In this document: one piece after another, positions 33,250 to 42,394 of the stretch
How positions within the stretch are numbered: the stretch's first letter is position 1
Layout of the letters: the number at the start of each line of letters is the position of its first letter
NCBI RefSeq assembly: GCF_030518235.1
Contig: NZ_JAULSA010000003.1
Coordinates: 372,001 to 436,000 of the forward strand
Reading direction: 5' to 3'
Source of the DNA: Saccharibacillus sp. CPCC 101409
GTDB lineage: Bacteria; Bacillota; Bacilli; Paenibacillales; Paenibacillaceae
Length of the DNA: 64,000 nucleotides
Translations under genes and position numbers: made by a program
Notes under the pieces: model-generated
Seen by the model: the letters and a program-made list of their open reading frames with translations, nothing else
Databases searched by the model: none
What the model was told of the DNA's origin: nothing

Positions 33250-34464
33250 ATGGGACTGCTTGAAGAAATTATGGATCTGCATCAAGGCGGCAAACTGGAG
33301 ACCCTGCTGAAAAATCCGATTCGCAACAAAGAGGACCTGGCCCGCGTGTATACGCCGGGTGTCGCCCGGGTGTGCGAAGAGATCGCGCGCAATCAAGGGA
33401 AAGCGTACGAGCTGACGACGAAAAAAAATACGATCGCCGTGGTGTCGGACGGCACGGCGGTGCTGGGGCTCGGCGATATCGGTCCGGAAGCGGCCATGCC
33501 GGTCATGGAAGGCAAAGCGGCGCTGTTCAAACAGTTCGCCGGCGTGGACGCGGTGCCGATCTGCCTGGATACGAAAGATACCGAAGAGATCATCGCCGTC
33601 GTCAAAGCGCTCGCGCCGACGTTCGGCGGCATCAACCTGGAGGATATTTCTTCGCCGCGCTGCTTCGAGATCGAAGCGCGGCTGCGGGCGGAGCTGGATA
33701 TTCCCGTGTTCCACGACGACCAGCACGGCACGGCGATCGTCGTGCTCGCGGGGCTGCTGAACGCGCTCAAAGTCTGCGGCAAGTCGATCGAAGAGGTCAA
33801 GATCGTCGTCAACGGCATGGGGGCGGCCGGCCTGTCCGTTTCCAAAATGCTGCTTAAAGCCGGCGCGGTCAACCTGATCGGCGTGGATCGGCACGGCGCG
33901 CTGACCCGGGCCGAGGTCTACGGGAACGAACACTGGAACGACTTCGCCCGGGTGTCGAATCCGTATCTGGAAGAAGGAACGCTGTCCGACGTGATCGCGG
34001 AAGCGGACGTATTCGTCGGCGTGTCCGCGCCGAACGTGCTGACGCAGGGCGATGTGCGCGGCATGGCGCAGGACCCGATCGTATTCGCGATGGCGAATCC
34101 CGTGCCGGAGATCGACCCGGCGCTGGCCGCGCCGTATGTCCGCGTCATGGCGACGGGACGTTCGGACTTCCCGAACCAGATCAACAATGTGCTCTGCTTC
34201 CCCGGCATTTTCCGCGGCGCGCTGGACTGCGGAGCGACCGATATCAACGAAGAGATGAAGCTGGCCGCGGCCGAAGCGATCTCGTCGGTAATCGACCCGG
34301 CGGACCTGAACGAGAACTATATTGTCCCCGACGTGTTCGACCCGCTCGTCGTCGAACGGGTCCGCGCAGCCGTAGCCGAAGCGGCCGCGCGCAGCGGCGC
34401 GGCGCGTTCCGCGGCGGACCGCACGGAAGCCGCGCGAATCCGTTCGATGGTGCCGGCGGAATAA
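33250..34464 (+). CDS. NAD(P)-dependent malic enzyme, short form
   Basis: Encodes 404 residues. The malic-enzyme domain (LARVYTPGVARVCEEIA; LEDISSPRCFEIE; VFHDDQHGTAIVV with metal-binding acidic residues) is followed by an NAD(P)-binding Rossmann domain (IVVNGMGAAGLSVSKML) and the late PDVFDPLVVERV segment. It decarboxylates malate to pyruvate in the cytosol. The length matches the short bacterial class (YtsJ/MleA) rather than the 560-580-residue MaeA class. It lies 122 bp after the symporter in the same direction and completes a malate uptake and use locus. Confidence 0.9.
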   Translation: MGLLEEIMDLHQGGKLETLLKNPIRNKEDLARVYTPGVARVCEEIARNQGKAYELTTKKNTIAVVSDGTAVLGLGDIGPEAAMPVMEGKAALFKQFAGVDAVPICLDTKDTEEIIAVVKALAPTFGGINLEDISSPRCFEIEARLRAELDIPVFHDDQHGTAIVVLAGLLNALKVCGKSIEEVKIVVNGMGAAGLSVSKMLLKAGAVNLIGVDRHGALTRAEVYGNEHWNDFARVSNPYLEEGTLSDVIAEADVFVGVSAPNVLTQGDVRGMAQDPIVFAMANPVPEIDPALAAPYVRVMATGRSDFPNQINNVLCFPGIFRGALDCGATDINEEMKLAAAEAISSVIDPADLNENYIVPDVFDPLVVERVRAAVAEAAARSGAARSAADRTEAARIRSMVPAE

Positions 34465-34481
34465 CGGCCCCGACTTCGTCA

Positions 34482-34575
34482 TTGACGCCCCCGCCCGGCC
34501 AATGCTACAATGGCTGGAATTTATACCGTCCGTATACGGAGACAAGCTTCGTTCCCGAGGAACGGAGCTTTTTTT
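34482..34575 (+). promoter_or_regulatory. Promoter followed at once by an intrinsic terminator (possible attenuator)
   Basis: TTGACG (34482-34487) and TACAAT (34506-34511) with an 18-bp spacer form a good promoter. About 30 bp beyond the probable start site a 12-bp stem AAGCTTCGTTCC/GGAACGGAGCTT is followed by TTTTTTT (34544-34575), before the GNAT ribosome site. The hairpin may simply end upstream transcripts, but with this promoter in front it would also stop most transcription into the next gene. Confidence 0.6.
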
Positions 34576-34604
34576 ACATAGGGATGAACAGGGAGGACAA
34601 GGCG

Positions 34605-35462
34605 ATGGATAAGCAAACGAAGAAACCGGCCGCGCTGCAAAGTTTCGGCCGCGAAGACGACGTGCTGGACCGCCGGCCGTTTACGGACGACGAGGTGCGC
34701 TACAATCTGATGCACCTGAACCGGGACAACCCGGAAGCGCTGCGCCTGAAAGCGGGCGACGAGAAACTGATCTTTACCTGGTCGCAGGGACGGAACGGCT
34801 GGCTGTGGATCGACGCCTCGCTGGATCGGGCGGAGCGGGAGACCCGAGTGCGCGGACTGCTGGACGAACTGGATCGCCGAAGCGTCCGTTTGAGCGGAGC
34901 GACCGGGCAAGAAGACGATATGCGCTTTTTGATGAAGGAGTACGCGGCGCGGCAGGGTCTGGAAGCGAGAGAAAATATGGGGCTTGAAGCGTACGATTGT
35001 ACGGACGTGCGCGCGCCTTCGGGAGTGGAAGGCGCGGCGCGCGCCGTTCGTCCGGACGATGCGGAGACGGTGGCGGAGTTTCTGGCCGGATTCGTGCGCG
35101 ACGCGTTCGGCATGGAACGGACCGCCGATTCGTTTGCGGACGACGCGGCGGGCATGGCGGCTTCCGGCAATCTGTTCTTCTGGGAAGTCGGCGGGCAGCC
35201 GGCGGCGATGGCGAATCTGGCCCATGCGTCGCGGCGGCACCGCCGGATGAACGAAGTCTACACGCCGCCCGCATGCCGCAAACGCGGTTACGCCGGCGCG
35301 CTGGTCTCGGCGCTCTGCCTGCGCATGCTGGAAGAAGGCATCACCCCGATGCTGTTTGCCGATACGGCCAATCCCGACTCGAACGGCGTATACCGCAGAG
35401 TCGGATTTGTGTCGAAAGGACGGCTGCTGGATGTGCGCTTCCATGAACCGAATGCGCGGTAG
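34605..35462 (+). CDS. GNAT-family N-acetyltransferase
   Basis: Starts at ATG 34605 after GGGAGGACAAGGCG, giving 285 residues. The C-terminal 130 residues form a GNAT domain: FFWEVGGQPAAMANLA, the acetyl-CoA loop YTPPACRKRGYAGALVSALC and PMLFADTANPDSNGVYRRVGF. The N-terminal half (with a predicted alpha/beta layout) is a partner domain seen in YitH/YkwB-like proteins. Substrate unknown. Expression is probably set by the promoter-terminator pair directly upstream. Confidence 0.83.
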   Translation: MDKQTKKPAALQSFGREDDVLDRRPFTDDEVRYNLMHLNRDNPEALRLKAGDEKLIFTWSQGRNGWLWIDASLDRAERETRVRGLLDELDRRSVRLSGATGQEDDMRFLMKEYAARQGLEARENMGLEAYDCTDVRAPSGVEGAARAVRPDDAETVAEFLAGFVRDAFGMERTADSFADDAAGMAASGNLFFWEVGGQPAAMANLAHASRRHRRMNEVYTPPACRKRGYAGALVSALCLRMLEEGITPMLFADTANPDSNGVYRRVGFVSKGRLLDVRFHEPNAR

Positions 35463-35516
35463 CGCAAGCTTTTGCCGGCGGGTCCGCGTGTTCGATTTTC
35501 AAAGGAGGAATCGCTG

Positions 35517-36476
35517 TTGAACAAAACCGACCGAATGCTGGCGATTCTGCTGCGCCTGCAGCGCGGAGGCCCGCGCCGGGCGGAAGACCTGGCGCGGACA
35601 TTCGAGACCAGCGTTCGGACGATCTATCGCGATATGCAGGCGCTCAGCGAGTCGGGCGTTCCGATTCTCGGCACGCCGGGAACCGGTTATTCGCTGATGG
35701 AAGGCTATTTTCTTCCGCCGGTTATGCTGACGGCCGACGAAGCGCTGGCGGCGCTGATCGGCACGGACTTTACGGCCCGTTATTTCGGCGGACGGGTGCA
35801 GACGGGATCGCGCGCGTTCCGGGAAAAGCTCGAACTGATCCTGCCCGCGAACGTGCTCGAAGAAGTGGAACGGCTGCGCGCCGCGACCAAGCTGGTGAGC
35901 GAGAAAAAGCCGCCGGAAAGCGAAGATGAACTCGAAGCCGCGGAATGCTTGCGGGAAGCCGTGCTGGAGCGGCGCAAAGTGGAGTTCGTCTACGTCAAAG
36001 CCGGCGAAGAGTCCTCCGCATCCGGCAGCGCGCTCGAAGCAGACCGCCGGACGGCCGCGCCTTACGGTCTGGCTCTGCTGCGCGGCGTCTGGATGCTGAT
36101 CGCGCGCTGCGACCGCCAGCAGGCGATTCGCCATTTTCGCGTATCGCGCATGCGCGGCCTGACGCGCACGGACGAAACGTTCCGCATGCCGGACGATTTC
36201 CGCCTGTCGGATTACCGGGCGGCCGACGACCGGACCCTCCGGGCCGTCGTCCGGGCCGACGCGTCCGCGGCCGAGCGGGTGAAGGAGCAGCGCTCGTACT
36301 ACCTGGAGCGGATGGAGCCGGACGGCGCAGACCGGCTGCTGCATTTTCGGGTGCGGCATTTCCGCGAGCTGCTGCCGCTGCTGCTCGGGCTCGGCGCTTC
36401 GGCCGAAGTGCTCGAGCCGGAAGAACTTCGGACGCTTGTGCGCGACGAACTGCAAAATATGCTGAAACGCTACTGA
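35517..36476 (+). CDS. WYL-domain transcriptional regulator (YafY/DeoR-type HTH)
   Basis: Starts at a TTG after AAAGGAGG; 319 residues. The N-terminal winged helix (MLAILLRLQRGGPRRAEDLARTFETSVRTIYRDMQAL) is of the HTH_11 type. It is followed by a WYL-like sensor domain (about 140-225, with RRTAAPYGLALLRGVWMLIARC and the FRVSRMRGL segment) and a C-terminal WCX extension. Such proteins respond to nucleic-acid or nucleotide ligands and often act as local repressors. It converges with a tetR gene; 36477-36583 contains no gene. Confidence 0.88.
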   Translation: MNKTDRMLAILLRLQRGGPRRAEDLARTFETSVRTIYRDMQALSESGVPILGTPGTGYSLMEGYFLPPVMLTADEALAALIGTDFTARYFGGRVQTGSRAFREKLELILPANVLEEVERLRAATKLVSEKKPPESEDELEAAECLREAVLERRKVEFVYVKAGEESSASGSALEADRRTAAPYGLALLRGVWMLIARCDRQQAIRHFRVSRMRGLTRTDETFRMPDDFRLSDYRAADDRTLRAVVRADASAAERVKEQRSYYLERMEPDGADRLLHFRVRHFRELLPLLLGLGASAEVLEPEELRTLVRDELQNMLKRY

Positions 36477-36583
36477 CAGAATGCTGTCGGCAGCGGGAAG
36501 CGATATCGAACAGCCTCGCGCTTTTCCAGGCCGGGGCTTGTTCGCCGTGAGCGGTCCCCGCGCGGGTTCGCTTGCGCCCTCGC

Positions 36584-37162
36584 TTACTCCGCTTCCGGAA
36601 AACGGCTCACGATCATTTTCTCCAGCAGCGCGTACGCCTGTTCCAGATCCAGTTCGGGCTGAAGCAGCTTCTGCAGGGCCAGGCCGTCGAAGCAGGCGAG
36701 CAGGATCGCGGACAGCGCTTCGCGTTCCGCTTCTTCCAGTCCGTGCAGCGCCGAATCCAGCACGCCGGAGATGCCGCCGCGGCCGATCTCCATCAGGCCG
36801 CCGACGCCGGCGGACAGCTCGGGATTGCGCAGCCCCTGGGCGAACAATTCATAGCGCAGCTTGTACCATTCCGGCTCGTGCCCGGGCGTTTCTCCGGCGC
36901 GCCGGCGGCCTTTGGGACCGAACAGCTCCGGGGACGCTTCGCCGCGCAGCCCGTCCATCTCTTCCGCATACTGCCGCGCGCTTTGCAGCAGCACCTCGCG
37001 CAGAATTTCTTCTTTCGTTTTGAAATAATAATGGATCAATCCCGGCGCGGCCAGACCGGCTTCCGCCGCGATTTCCTTGATCGAAGCGTGGTCGTATCCC
37101 CGGTTTGCAACAGCCCGCGCCGCCGCTTCGACAATCTGCTTTTTCCTCGGATTCTCCTTCAA
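36584..37162 (-). CDS. TetR-family transcriptional regulator
   Basis: Starts at a TTG after GAGGGAAG; 192 residues. The N-terminal HTH reads IVEAAARAVANRGYDHASIKEIAAEAGLAAPGLIHYYFKTKEEIL; the C-terminal ligand domain (TetR_C type, similar to BetI/KstR-like) is helical. It is read away from the hybrid kinase gene and its own gene may be a target. The 227 bp between them (37163-37389) holds both upstream regions, without a clear operator. Confidence 0.88.
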   Translation of the reverse strand: MKENPRKKQIVEAAARAVANRGYDHASIKEIAAEAGLAAPGLIHYYFKTKEEILREVLLQSARQYAEEMDGLRGEASPELFGPKGRRRAGETPGHEPEWYKLRYELFAQGLRNPELSAGVGGLMEIGRGGISGVLDSALHGLEEAEREALSAILLACFDGLALQKLLQPELDLEQAYALLEKMIVSRFPEAE

Positions 37163-37389
37163 GCGATCTTCCCTCTTTCCTGGTCGAACGACCCATTCAG
37201 CGTACCAGCTCCTTTTCGGTGCCGCAATCCCGCACAGAGCGCGCCCGCGGTTTTTACTTTTTCAAAAAACCTTTTCGCTGCTCTTTATAAAAAGCCCCCT
37301 TTTGCCGAAAAAAAGATAAAAAGATCGTTTTTTCACGATAAAGGCATCGGCTTGGCGCGCCTGCCGCACAGAAATGAGCGATACGACAG

Positions 37390-40300
37390 ATGTGGAAAAA
37401 AGGACTGGAACTGCTGCTTGGCGCTTTCTTGATTATGATCGTTCCCGGCGTCGGACTCATGAATATGTGGAACTCGCAGCGGGATCTGCCGCAGGCCGAA
37501 GCCGGAGTCATCGACCTTGGCGGCTGGAATTACGAGCGGAGCGGCCCGGTCTCGCTGAACGGCGAGTGGATATTCTATCCCGGCCGCCTGCTGGGTCCGG
37601 ACGATTTCGCCGAGAATGCGCCGGAAAGTTTGACGGCCGCCGTGCCGGGCGCCTGGAACCGCGCGATGCCGGACGGACCGCTCGGATCCGGCACGTACCG
37701 GCTGACCGTGCTGCTCGGACGCAGCGTCGACGAGGATTACGGGCTGCGCATCGCCAATGTGCGCATGGCGAGCCGCGTCTACCTGAACGGCGAAGAGATC
37801 GGCGCAAGCGGAACGCCCGCGGCATCCGTGTCGGAGGGCGTGCAGAAAAATATTCCGTATACCGGCTTTACGCGCGTGCGCGGCGACCGGGCGGAGCTGA
37901 TCGTGCAGGCTTCCAATTTCAGCTACTCGTCGGGCGGCATTATCTCTCCCGTGCAGTTCGGGCCGGAGAATGTCATTCTGCACGACAATCAGGGCGATGT
38001 GATTCGCGATGTCGCCATGCTGGGCGGGTTCCTGATGCCGGGCGTGCTCTGCCTGCTGCTGTACGGGCTGCATAAACGCGAACTGCCCCAGCTGTTCCTG
38101 GGTCTGTTCTGTCTGATGGGCACGATCTACGTGCTGACGCACGGCGAGAAGCTGATCGACTTCTTCCTGCCCGACCTGTCTTACATGGCGGTGCTGAAAC
38201 TTCAGGCCGCTTCGTCGAATCTGATCTACCTGTTCCTGATCGCCTATATGGCGGCGTTGTCCCCGGGCGCGGTTCGCCGTGCCGTGCTGACGGCGTATAT
38301 CGCGGTCACGGCTGTCGGAACGGCGGCGGTGCTGATTCTGCCGATGGCGCTCGTATCGCGGGCCGACGGCCTGATTCCGCTTATCTCGTTTGCCAGCATC
38401 GTTTACGTCTGCCTGGTTATAAGCAAATGGGCGCGCCGGCAGCCGGAAGATCTGCTGTTTATCGGAATCGGGCTGCTGAGCATCTCCATGTCGATCCTGC
38501 TGAGCCTGCTTTATTTGTTCGGTCAGATGGAAACGGGCTGGATGATCGTGTACGAGCTGGTGCTGTTCGTGCTTGCGCAGACGGTGCTGCTGGTGCGCCG
38601 CTCCGTCCGCGCCTTTGCCGAAGTGGAGCGTTTGTCCAAACGCCTGCTGACGCTGGACGGCCTGAAAGACGAGTTTATGGCGAATACGTCGCACGAGCTG
38701 CGCACGCCGCTGCACGGCATTATCAATATCGCGCGCTCGATGCTTGAAGGGGCGGCGGGTCCGGCATCGTTCAAACAGAAAGAAAACCTGGCCATGATTA
38801 TGGCGGTCGGACAGCGCTTGTCGCTGCTGGTCGGCGATATCCTGGACTTTTCCAAAATGAAAGAAGGCCGGCTGCGTCTGGACGCCCGCCCCCTGAATCT
38901 GGCTTCGGTCGTCCGCTCGGTCGTCGAGGTGATCGGCTATACGCTGGACGGAAAGCCGATCGCGATCGTGCAGGACCTGCCGGACGATCTGCCCAGCGTA
39001 AAGATGGACGAAGACCGGCTGCGGCAGATCCTGTACAACCTGCTGGGCAACGCCGTCAAATATACGCGCGAAGGCGAAATCCGGATCGGCGCTTCCGAGC
39101 TGGGCGGAACGATAACCGTCCGGGTATCGGATACCGGAGTCGGCATCGAACGGCATCGCTGGCCGGATATTTTCCGCCGTTTCGAACGGGTGACGGACGA
39201 GCGGAACGCAGCCGGAGCCGGCCTGGGCTTGAGCATTACGAAAGAGCTGGTCGAACTGGCCGGCGGGCGGATCTGGCTGGAGTCGGAACCCGGCGCGGGT
39301 TCCTGTTTCTTCTTTACGCTTCCGGCGTCGGAAGAAGCATCGCTGCCGCCCGCGGCGTTCAAAGAAGCGGACGCCGCGGAAGAAACGCCGGAAGCGGATA
39401 TGCCGCTTGCGCCTTCGGGCTCCGGCCGCGTGCTGATCGTCGACGACGATCCGATCAACCGCCGGGTGCTGCTCAATCTGCTGACGACGGCCGGTTACGA
39501 TACTTCGGCCGTCTCCGGCGGCGAAGAAGCGCTGGCCTTTATGGAAAGCGGCGCGGGCGTCGAGCTGGTCATCACGGACTGGATGATGCCCGGCATGTCG
39601 GGCATCGAGCTGTGCCGCCGGCTGCGCGAACGCCGCTCGCTGGCCGAGCTTCCGATCCTGCTGCTGACGGCGCGGGTGCTGCCGGAAGATATTCGCGCCG
39701 GCTTCGACGCCGGAGCGAGCGACTTCCTGGGCAAGCCGGTCGACGCCGGCGAACTGCGGGCCCGGGCGCGCACCCTGATCGCGACGCGCCGCGCGGCGGA
39801 AGAAGCCGTGCGTACGGAGATGGCGTTCCTCCAGGCGCAGATCAAGCCGCACTTTCTGTACAACGCGCTGAACGTCATTATCTCGACCTGCCCGGTCGAC
39901 CCGGACAAAGCGACCGAACTGCTGATCGAGCTGAGTCATTATCTGCGCGGCAGCTTCGACTTCCACAACCGGGAACGCCTGGTGCCGCTGAGCAAAGAAC
40001 TGGATCTGGTGCATGCGTATATCGCGCTGGAACAGGCGAGATTCGAAGACCGGCTCCAGTTCCAATGCGAAGTCGACGATCTGCTCGGCGAATTCGTGCC
40101 GCCGCTCAGCATCCAGCCGCTGGTGGAGAATGCGGTCCGGCACGGCATTATGCGGCGTTCTTCCGGCGGGACCGTCCGGCTGGAGATCCGCGACCTCGGG
40201 TCTTCGGTCTCGGTTGTCGTCGCCGACGACGGAGTCGGCATGGGCGCGGCGGAATTCGAAGAGATCATGGCCGGACGCCAGGGCGGCGTCGGCCTGCGCA

Positions 40301-40413
40301 ATATTCAGCAGCGGCTGCTTGCCCAGTACGGGGCGTCGCTGAAGCTCGGCGACCGTTCGGGCGGCGAAGGCACGCTCATCGCGTTCGAGCTGCCCAAAGC
40401 CGCCGGCCTGTAA
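37390..40413 (+). CDS. Hybrid sensor with two kinase modules (7TMR-DISM, HisKA, receiver, LytS-type)
   Basis: Encodes 1007 residues. An N-terminal membrane helix is followed by an extracellular galactose-binding-like domain (about 35-205: LNGEWIFYPGRLL, GSGTYRLTVLLG, VYLNGEEIG) and a seven-helix 7TMR-DISM block (about 215-415). Then come a HisKA domain with His435 in SHELRTPLHG, an HATPase (ILYNLLGNAVKYT near 545), a receiver (VLIVDDDPINRRVLL; Asp in LVITDWMMPGMSG near 730), and finally a second, LytS-type kinase module (QIKPHFLYNALN near 820; PLVENAVRHGI near 914). It senses an unknown envelope cue and probably phosphorylates the SARP-type regulator encoded downstream. Confidence 0.9.
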   Translation: MWKKGLELLLGAFLIMIVPGVGLMNMWNSQRDLPQAEAGVIDLGGWNYERSGPVSLNGEWIFYPGRLLGPDDFAENAPESLTAAVPGAWNRAMPDGPLGSGTYRLTVLLGRSVDEDYGLRIANVRMASRVYLNGEEIGASGTPAASVSEGVQKNIPYTGFTRVRGDRAELIVQASNFSYSSGGIISPVQFGPENVILHDNQGDVIRDVAMLGGFLMPGVLCLLLYGLHKRELPQLFLGLFCLMGTIYVLTHGEKLIDFFLPDLSYMAVLKLQAASSNLIYLFLIAYMAALSPGAVRRAVLTAYIAVTAVGTAAVLILPMALVSRADGLIPLISFASIVYVCLVISKWARRQPEDLLFIGIGLLSISMSILLSLLYLFGQMETGWMIVYELVLFVLAQTVLLVRRSVRAFAEVERLSKRLLTLDGLKDEFMANTSHELRTPLHGIINIARSMLEGAAGPASFKQKENLAMIMAVGQRLSLLVGDILDFSKMKEGRLRLDARPLNLASVVRSVVEVIGYTLDGKPIAIVQDLPDDLPSVKMDEDRLRQILYNLLGNAVKYTREGEIRIGASELGGTITVRVSDTGVGIERHRWPDIFRRFERVTDERNAAGAGLGLSITKELVELAGGRIWLESEPGAGSCFFFTLPASEEASLPPAAFKEADAAEETPEADMPLAPSGSGRVLIVDDDPINRRVLLNLLTTAGYDTSAVSGGEEALAFMESGAGVELVITDWMMPGMSGIELCRRLRERRSLAELPILLLTARVLPEDIRAGFDAGASDFLGKPVDAGELRARARTLIATRRAAEEAVRTEMAFLQAQIKPHFLYNALNVIISTCPVDPDKATELLIELSHYLRGSFDFHNRERLVPLSKELDLVHAYIALEQARFEDRLQFQCEVDDLLGEFVPPLSIQPLVENAVRHGIMRRSSGGTVRLEIRDLGSSVSVVVADDGVGMGAAEFEEIMAGRQGGVGLRNIQQRLLAQYGASLKLGDRSGGEGTLIAFELPKAAGL

Positions 40414-40438
40414 ACCGCTTAACCGCGCCGCGCGGCCA

Positions 40439-40472
40439 TGTTCAGAAAATGTTCAGCCTTCTCCCTTATGAT
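40439..40472 (+). promoter_or_regulatory. TGTTCAG direct-repeat promoter before the stand-alone receiver gene
   Basis: TGTTCAG at 40439-40445 and 40450-40456 (11-bp period), then 10 bp, then TATGAT at 40467-40472. Geometry and repeat sequence equal those of the promoter of the large surface protein at 3450-3483. Confidence 0.6.
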
Positions 40473-40519
40473 AGGAATACGAAGATCGAATTCGTTGTTC
40501 CGAAGGGAGGAAGGAAGCC

Positions 40520-40897
40520 GTGAAAATTTATGTGTTGGACTGCGACGAAGATTCCTGCGCAAATACGGCCGGGCTGCTGCTTCGCTACGCGGACGTGGAA
40601 CTGGTGGGCCGCTCGGCCGAGCCTTCCTCGGCAGTCGGGGAAGCGGCCGCGCTCGGCCCGGACGCCCTGTTCGTCGATGCGAGACTGGGCGCAGCGTCCG
40701 GCCTGACCGCATCGGAGCGGATTCGCGGCCTGCTGCCGAACGTCCGCATCGTCTATGTGACGGCGAGCCGGGATTACGCTGTCGCCGCTTTTGAACAAAG
40801 AGCGTTCGATTACTTGTTGAAACCGCTGAACAGCGACAGGCTGGACCGGACGATCGGCCGGCTGCGGCTGGACTGCGGGGAACTCCGGACGGATTGA
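40520..40897 (+). CDS. Stand-alone receiver-domain protein
   Basis: Encodes 125 residues, only a CheY-like receiver: acidic pair in VLDCDED, phospho-Asp in LFVDARLGAASG, Thr in VYVTASRD and Lys in YLLKPLNSD. There is no output domain. Starts after GAAGGGAGG. It lies between the hybrid kinase and a full response regulator, so it may act as a phosphate sink or relay for that pathway; alternatively it is a truncated LytTR-type regulator that has lost its DNA-binding part. Confidence 0.85.
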   Translation: MKIYVLDCDEDSCANTAGLLLRYADVELVGRSAEPSSAVGEAAALGPDALFVDARLGAASGLTASERIRGLLPNVRIVYVTASRDYAVAAFEQRAFDYLLKPLNSDRLDRTIGRLRLDCGELRTD

Positions 40898-40985
40898 AGG
40901 CGCGGCCCGCGGTTTGTCGGCGGCGCGCGTCCCAAAGCCCCGGCAAGCGCACCCAAGAAACTGACAGATACGGAGTGATTCATTC

Positions 40986-42170
40986 ATGCGGGCAATTCTG
41001 ATCGACGACGAAAAACCGGCCCTGGCCCATCTGGAGCGCCTTCTGCGCGCGAACGGCCGGATCGAACCGGCGGCGCTGTGCACTTCGGCAAAGGAAGGGA
41101 TCGAATATCTGTCCCGGGAGCGGGTGGATGTCGTGTTTCTGGATATCGGCATGCCGGAAATGAACGGGCTGGAGGCGGCCGAGCATATTCAGCAGCTCGA
41201 TCCGCGCATCTCGATCGTATTCGTGACCGCCTACTCCGATTACGCCGTGGAAGCGTTCGATCTGCAGGCGATCGACTATCTGCTCAAACCGATCGGCGCT
41301 TCGAGACTGGAAAAAGCGATCGGCCGTCTCTCGCCGGGCGAACGTCGTCCGGCGCAGCCGGCAGACCGCGCGGAAGCGGAAGAAGCGGCCGCAGGCGGCG
41401 AACCGGCCCGGGAAGCCGAGGCGTGCGCGCCGGGCATCCTGGCGTTCCGCCGGCTTGAGCTGCGCGTCCGGGAGACCGGCGCGTCGAAGCCCGTCAAATG
41501 GAGAACGGCCAAATCGCAGGAGCTGTTCGCTTATCTGCTGCACCGGGGCGAGCAGTGGGTAACGCGCGACGAACTGATCGAGCTGCTCTGGCCGGAAGCG
41601 TCGGCGGACAAAGCGGTCACGCATCTGCATACGTCCGTGTATCAGATCCGCAAGATTCTCAAGGAATGGAACGCGGAGGTCAAGCTGGAGTACCGGCAGG
41701 AGAGCTACCGCCTGCTGCGCGGCGGGCTGGAAACGGACGCCGAAATCTTCGAGCGCGAAGCGGACCGCTTGAAGTCGCTCGACCGCTTCGGCGCCGCTTC
41801 GGCGGAGCGCCTGCTTGCCCTGTGGACGGGCGGTTATCTGGAGCAGCACGACTATCCGTGGGCGGAAGCGCGGGCCGAGGAGTTGAAGCGCCGGCGTCTG
41901 CGCCTGACGCTGGACCTGGCCGCTTACGAGACGGAGGCGGGATTATCTTCCGCGGCCAACCGCCGCCTGTCGCTGCTTCAGCAGGAAGAACCGTTCGCGG
42001 AAGAAGTCTGCCGGCAGCAGATGCTGGCCTGCGAGCGCTCCGGCGATCTGCGCGAAGCGCTCAACTGCTACCGCCGGCTGGAACGCCGCCTGGACGAAGA
42101 ACTCGGCGTGCCGCCGGAGAAAGCGACCCGGCAGCTGCACGAGCGGCTGCGCTTGTCCCATCTGGCGTAA
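40986..42170 (+). CDS. Response regulator with SARP/BTAD-type output
   Basis: Encodes 394 residues: receiver (IDDEK; phospho-Asp in VVFLDIGMPEMNG; VTAYSDYAVEAFDLQAIDYLLKP split around the Lys), an Ala/Glu-rich linker, a winged-helix region (KSQELFAYLLHRGEQWVTRDELIELLWPE) and a bacterial transcriptional activation domain with TPR-like helices to the end. It is a paralogue of the regulator at 27087. Position behind the hybrid kinase and the receiver protein suggests it is their output. A terminator follows. Confidence 0.9.
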   Translation: MRAILIDDEKPALAHLERLLRANGRIEPAALCTSAKEGIEYLSRERVDVVFLDIGMPEMNGLEAAEHIQQLDPRISIVFVTAYSDYAVEAFDLQAIDYLLKPIGASRLEKAIGRLSPGERRPAQPADRAEAEEAAAGGEPAREAEACAPGILAFRRLELRVRETGASKPVKWRTAKSQELFAYLLHRGEQWVTRDELIELLWPEASADKAVTHLHTSVYQIRKILKEWNAEVKLEYRQESYRLLRGGLETDAEIFEREADRLKSLDRFGAASAERLLALWTGGYLEQHDYPWAEARAEELKRRRLRLTLDLAAYETEAGLSSAANRRLSLLQQEEPFAEEVCRQQMLACERSGDLREALNCYRRLERRLDEELGVPPEKATRQLHERLRLSHLA

Positions 42171-42277
42171 AGGCCAAAGCAGACCGGCATGGATGCGGAT
42201 CGTCCGTCAGCGCCCGCCGTTTATGCCGGTCGGTCCGCCGTCCTGCGTGCAGAAAGCCAAAAGAACAAGCAAGGCAA

Positions 42278-42325
42278 AAAGGCTCCCGGTCTTCGCAAAC
42301 GATGCGAAGACCGGGAGCCTTTCGT
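42278..42325. terminator. Terminator after the response-regulator gene
   Basis: A perfect 17-bp stem (GGCTCCCGGTCTTCGCA / TGCGAAGACCGGGAGCC) with loop AACGA, AAAAA before and TTTC after. Confidence 0.85.
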
Positions 42326-42394
42326 GTCGAGCCTGCCGATTGCGGCTTACATCCCGCTGTTTATCCCCCAATAACGGGATATCCGCCATTATTC

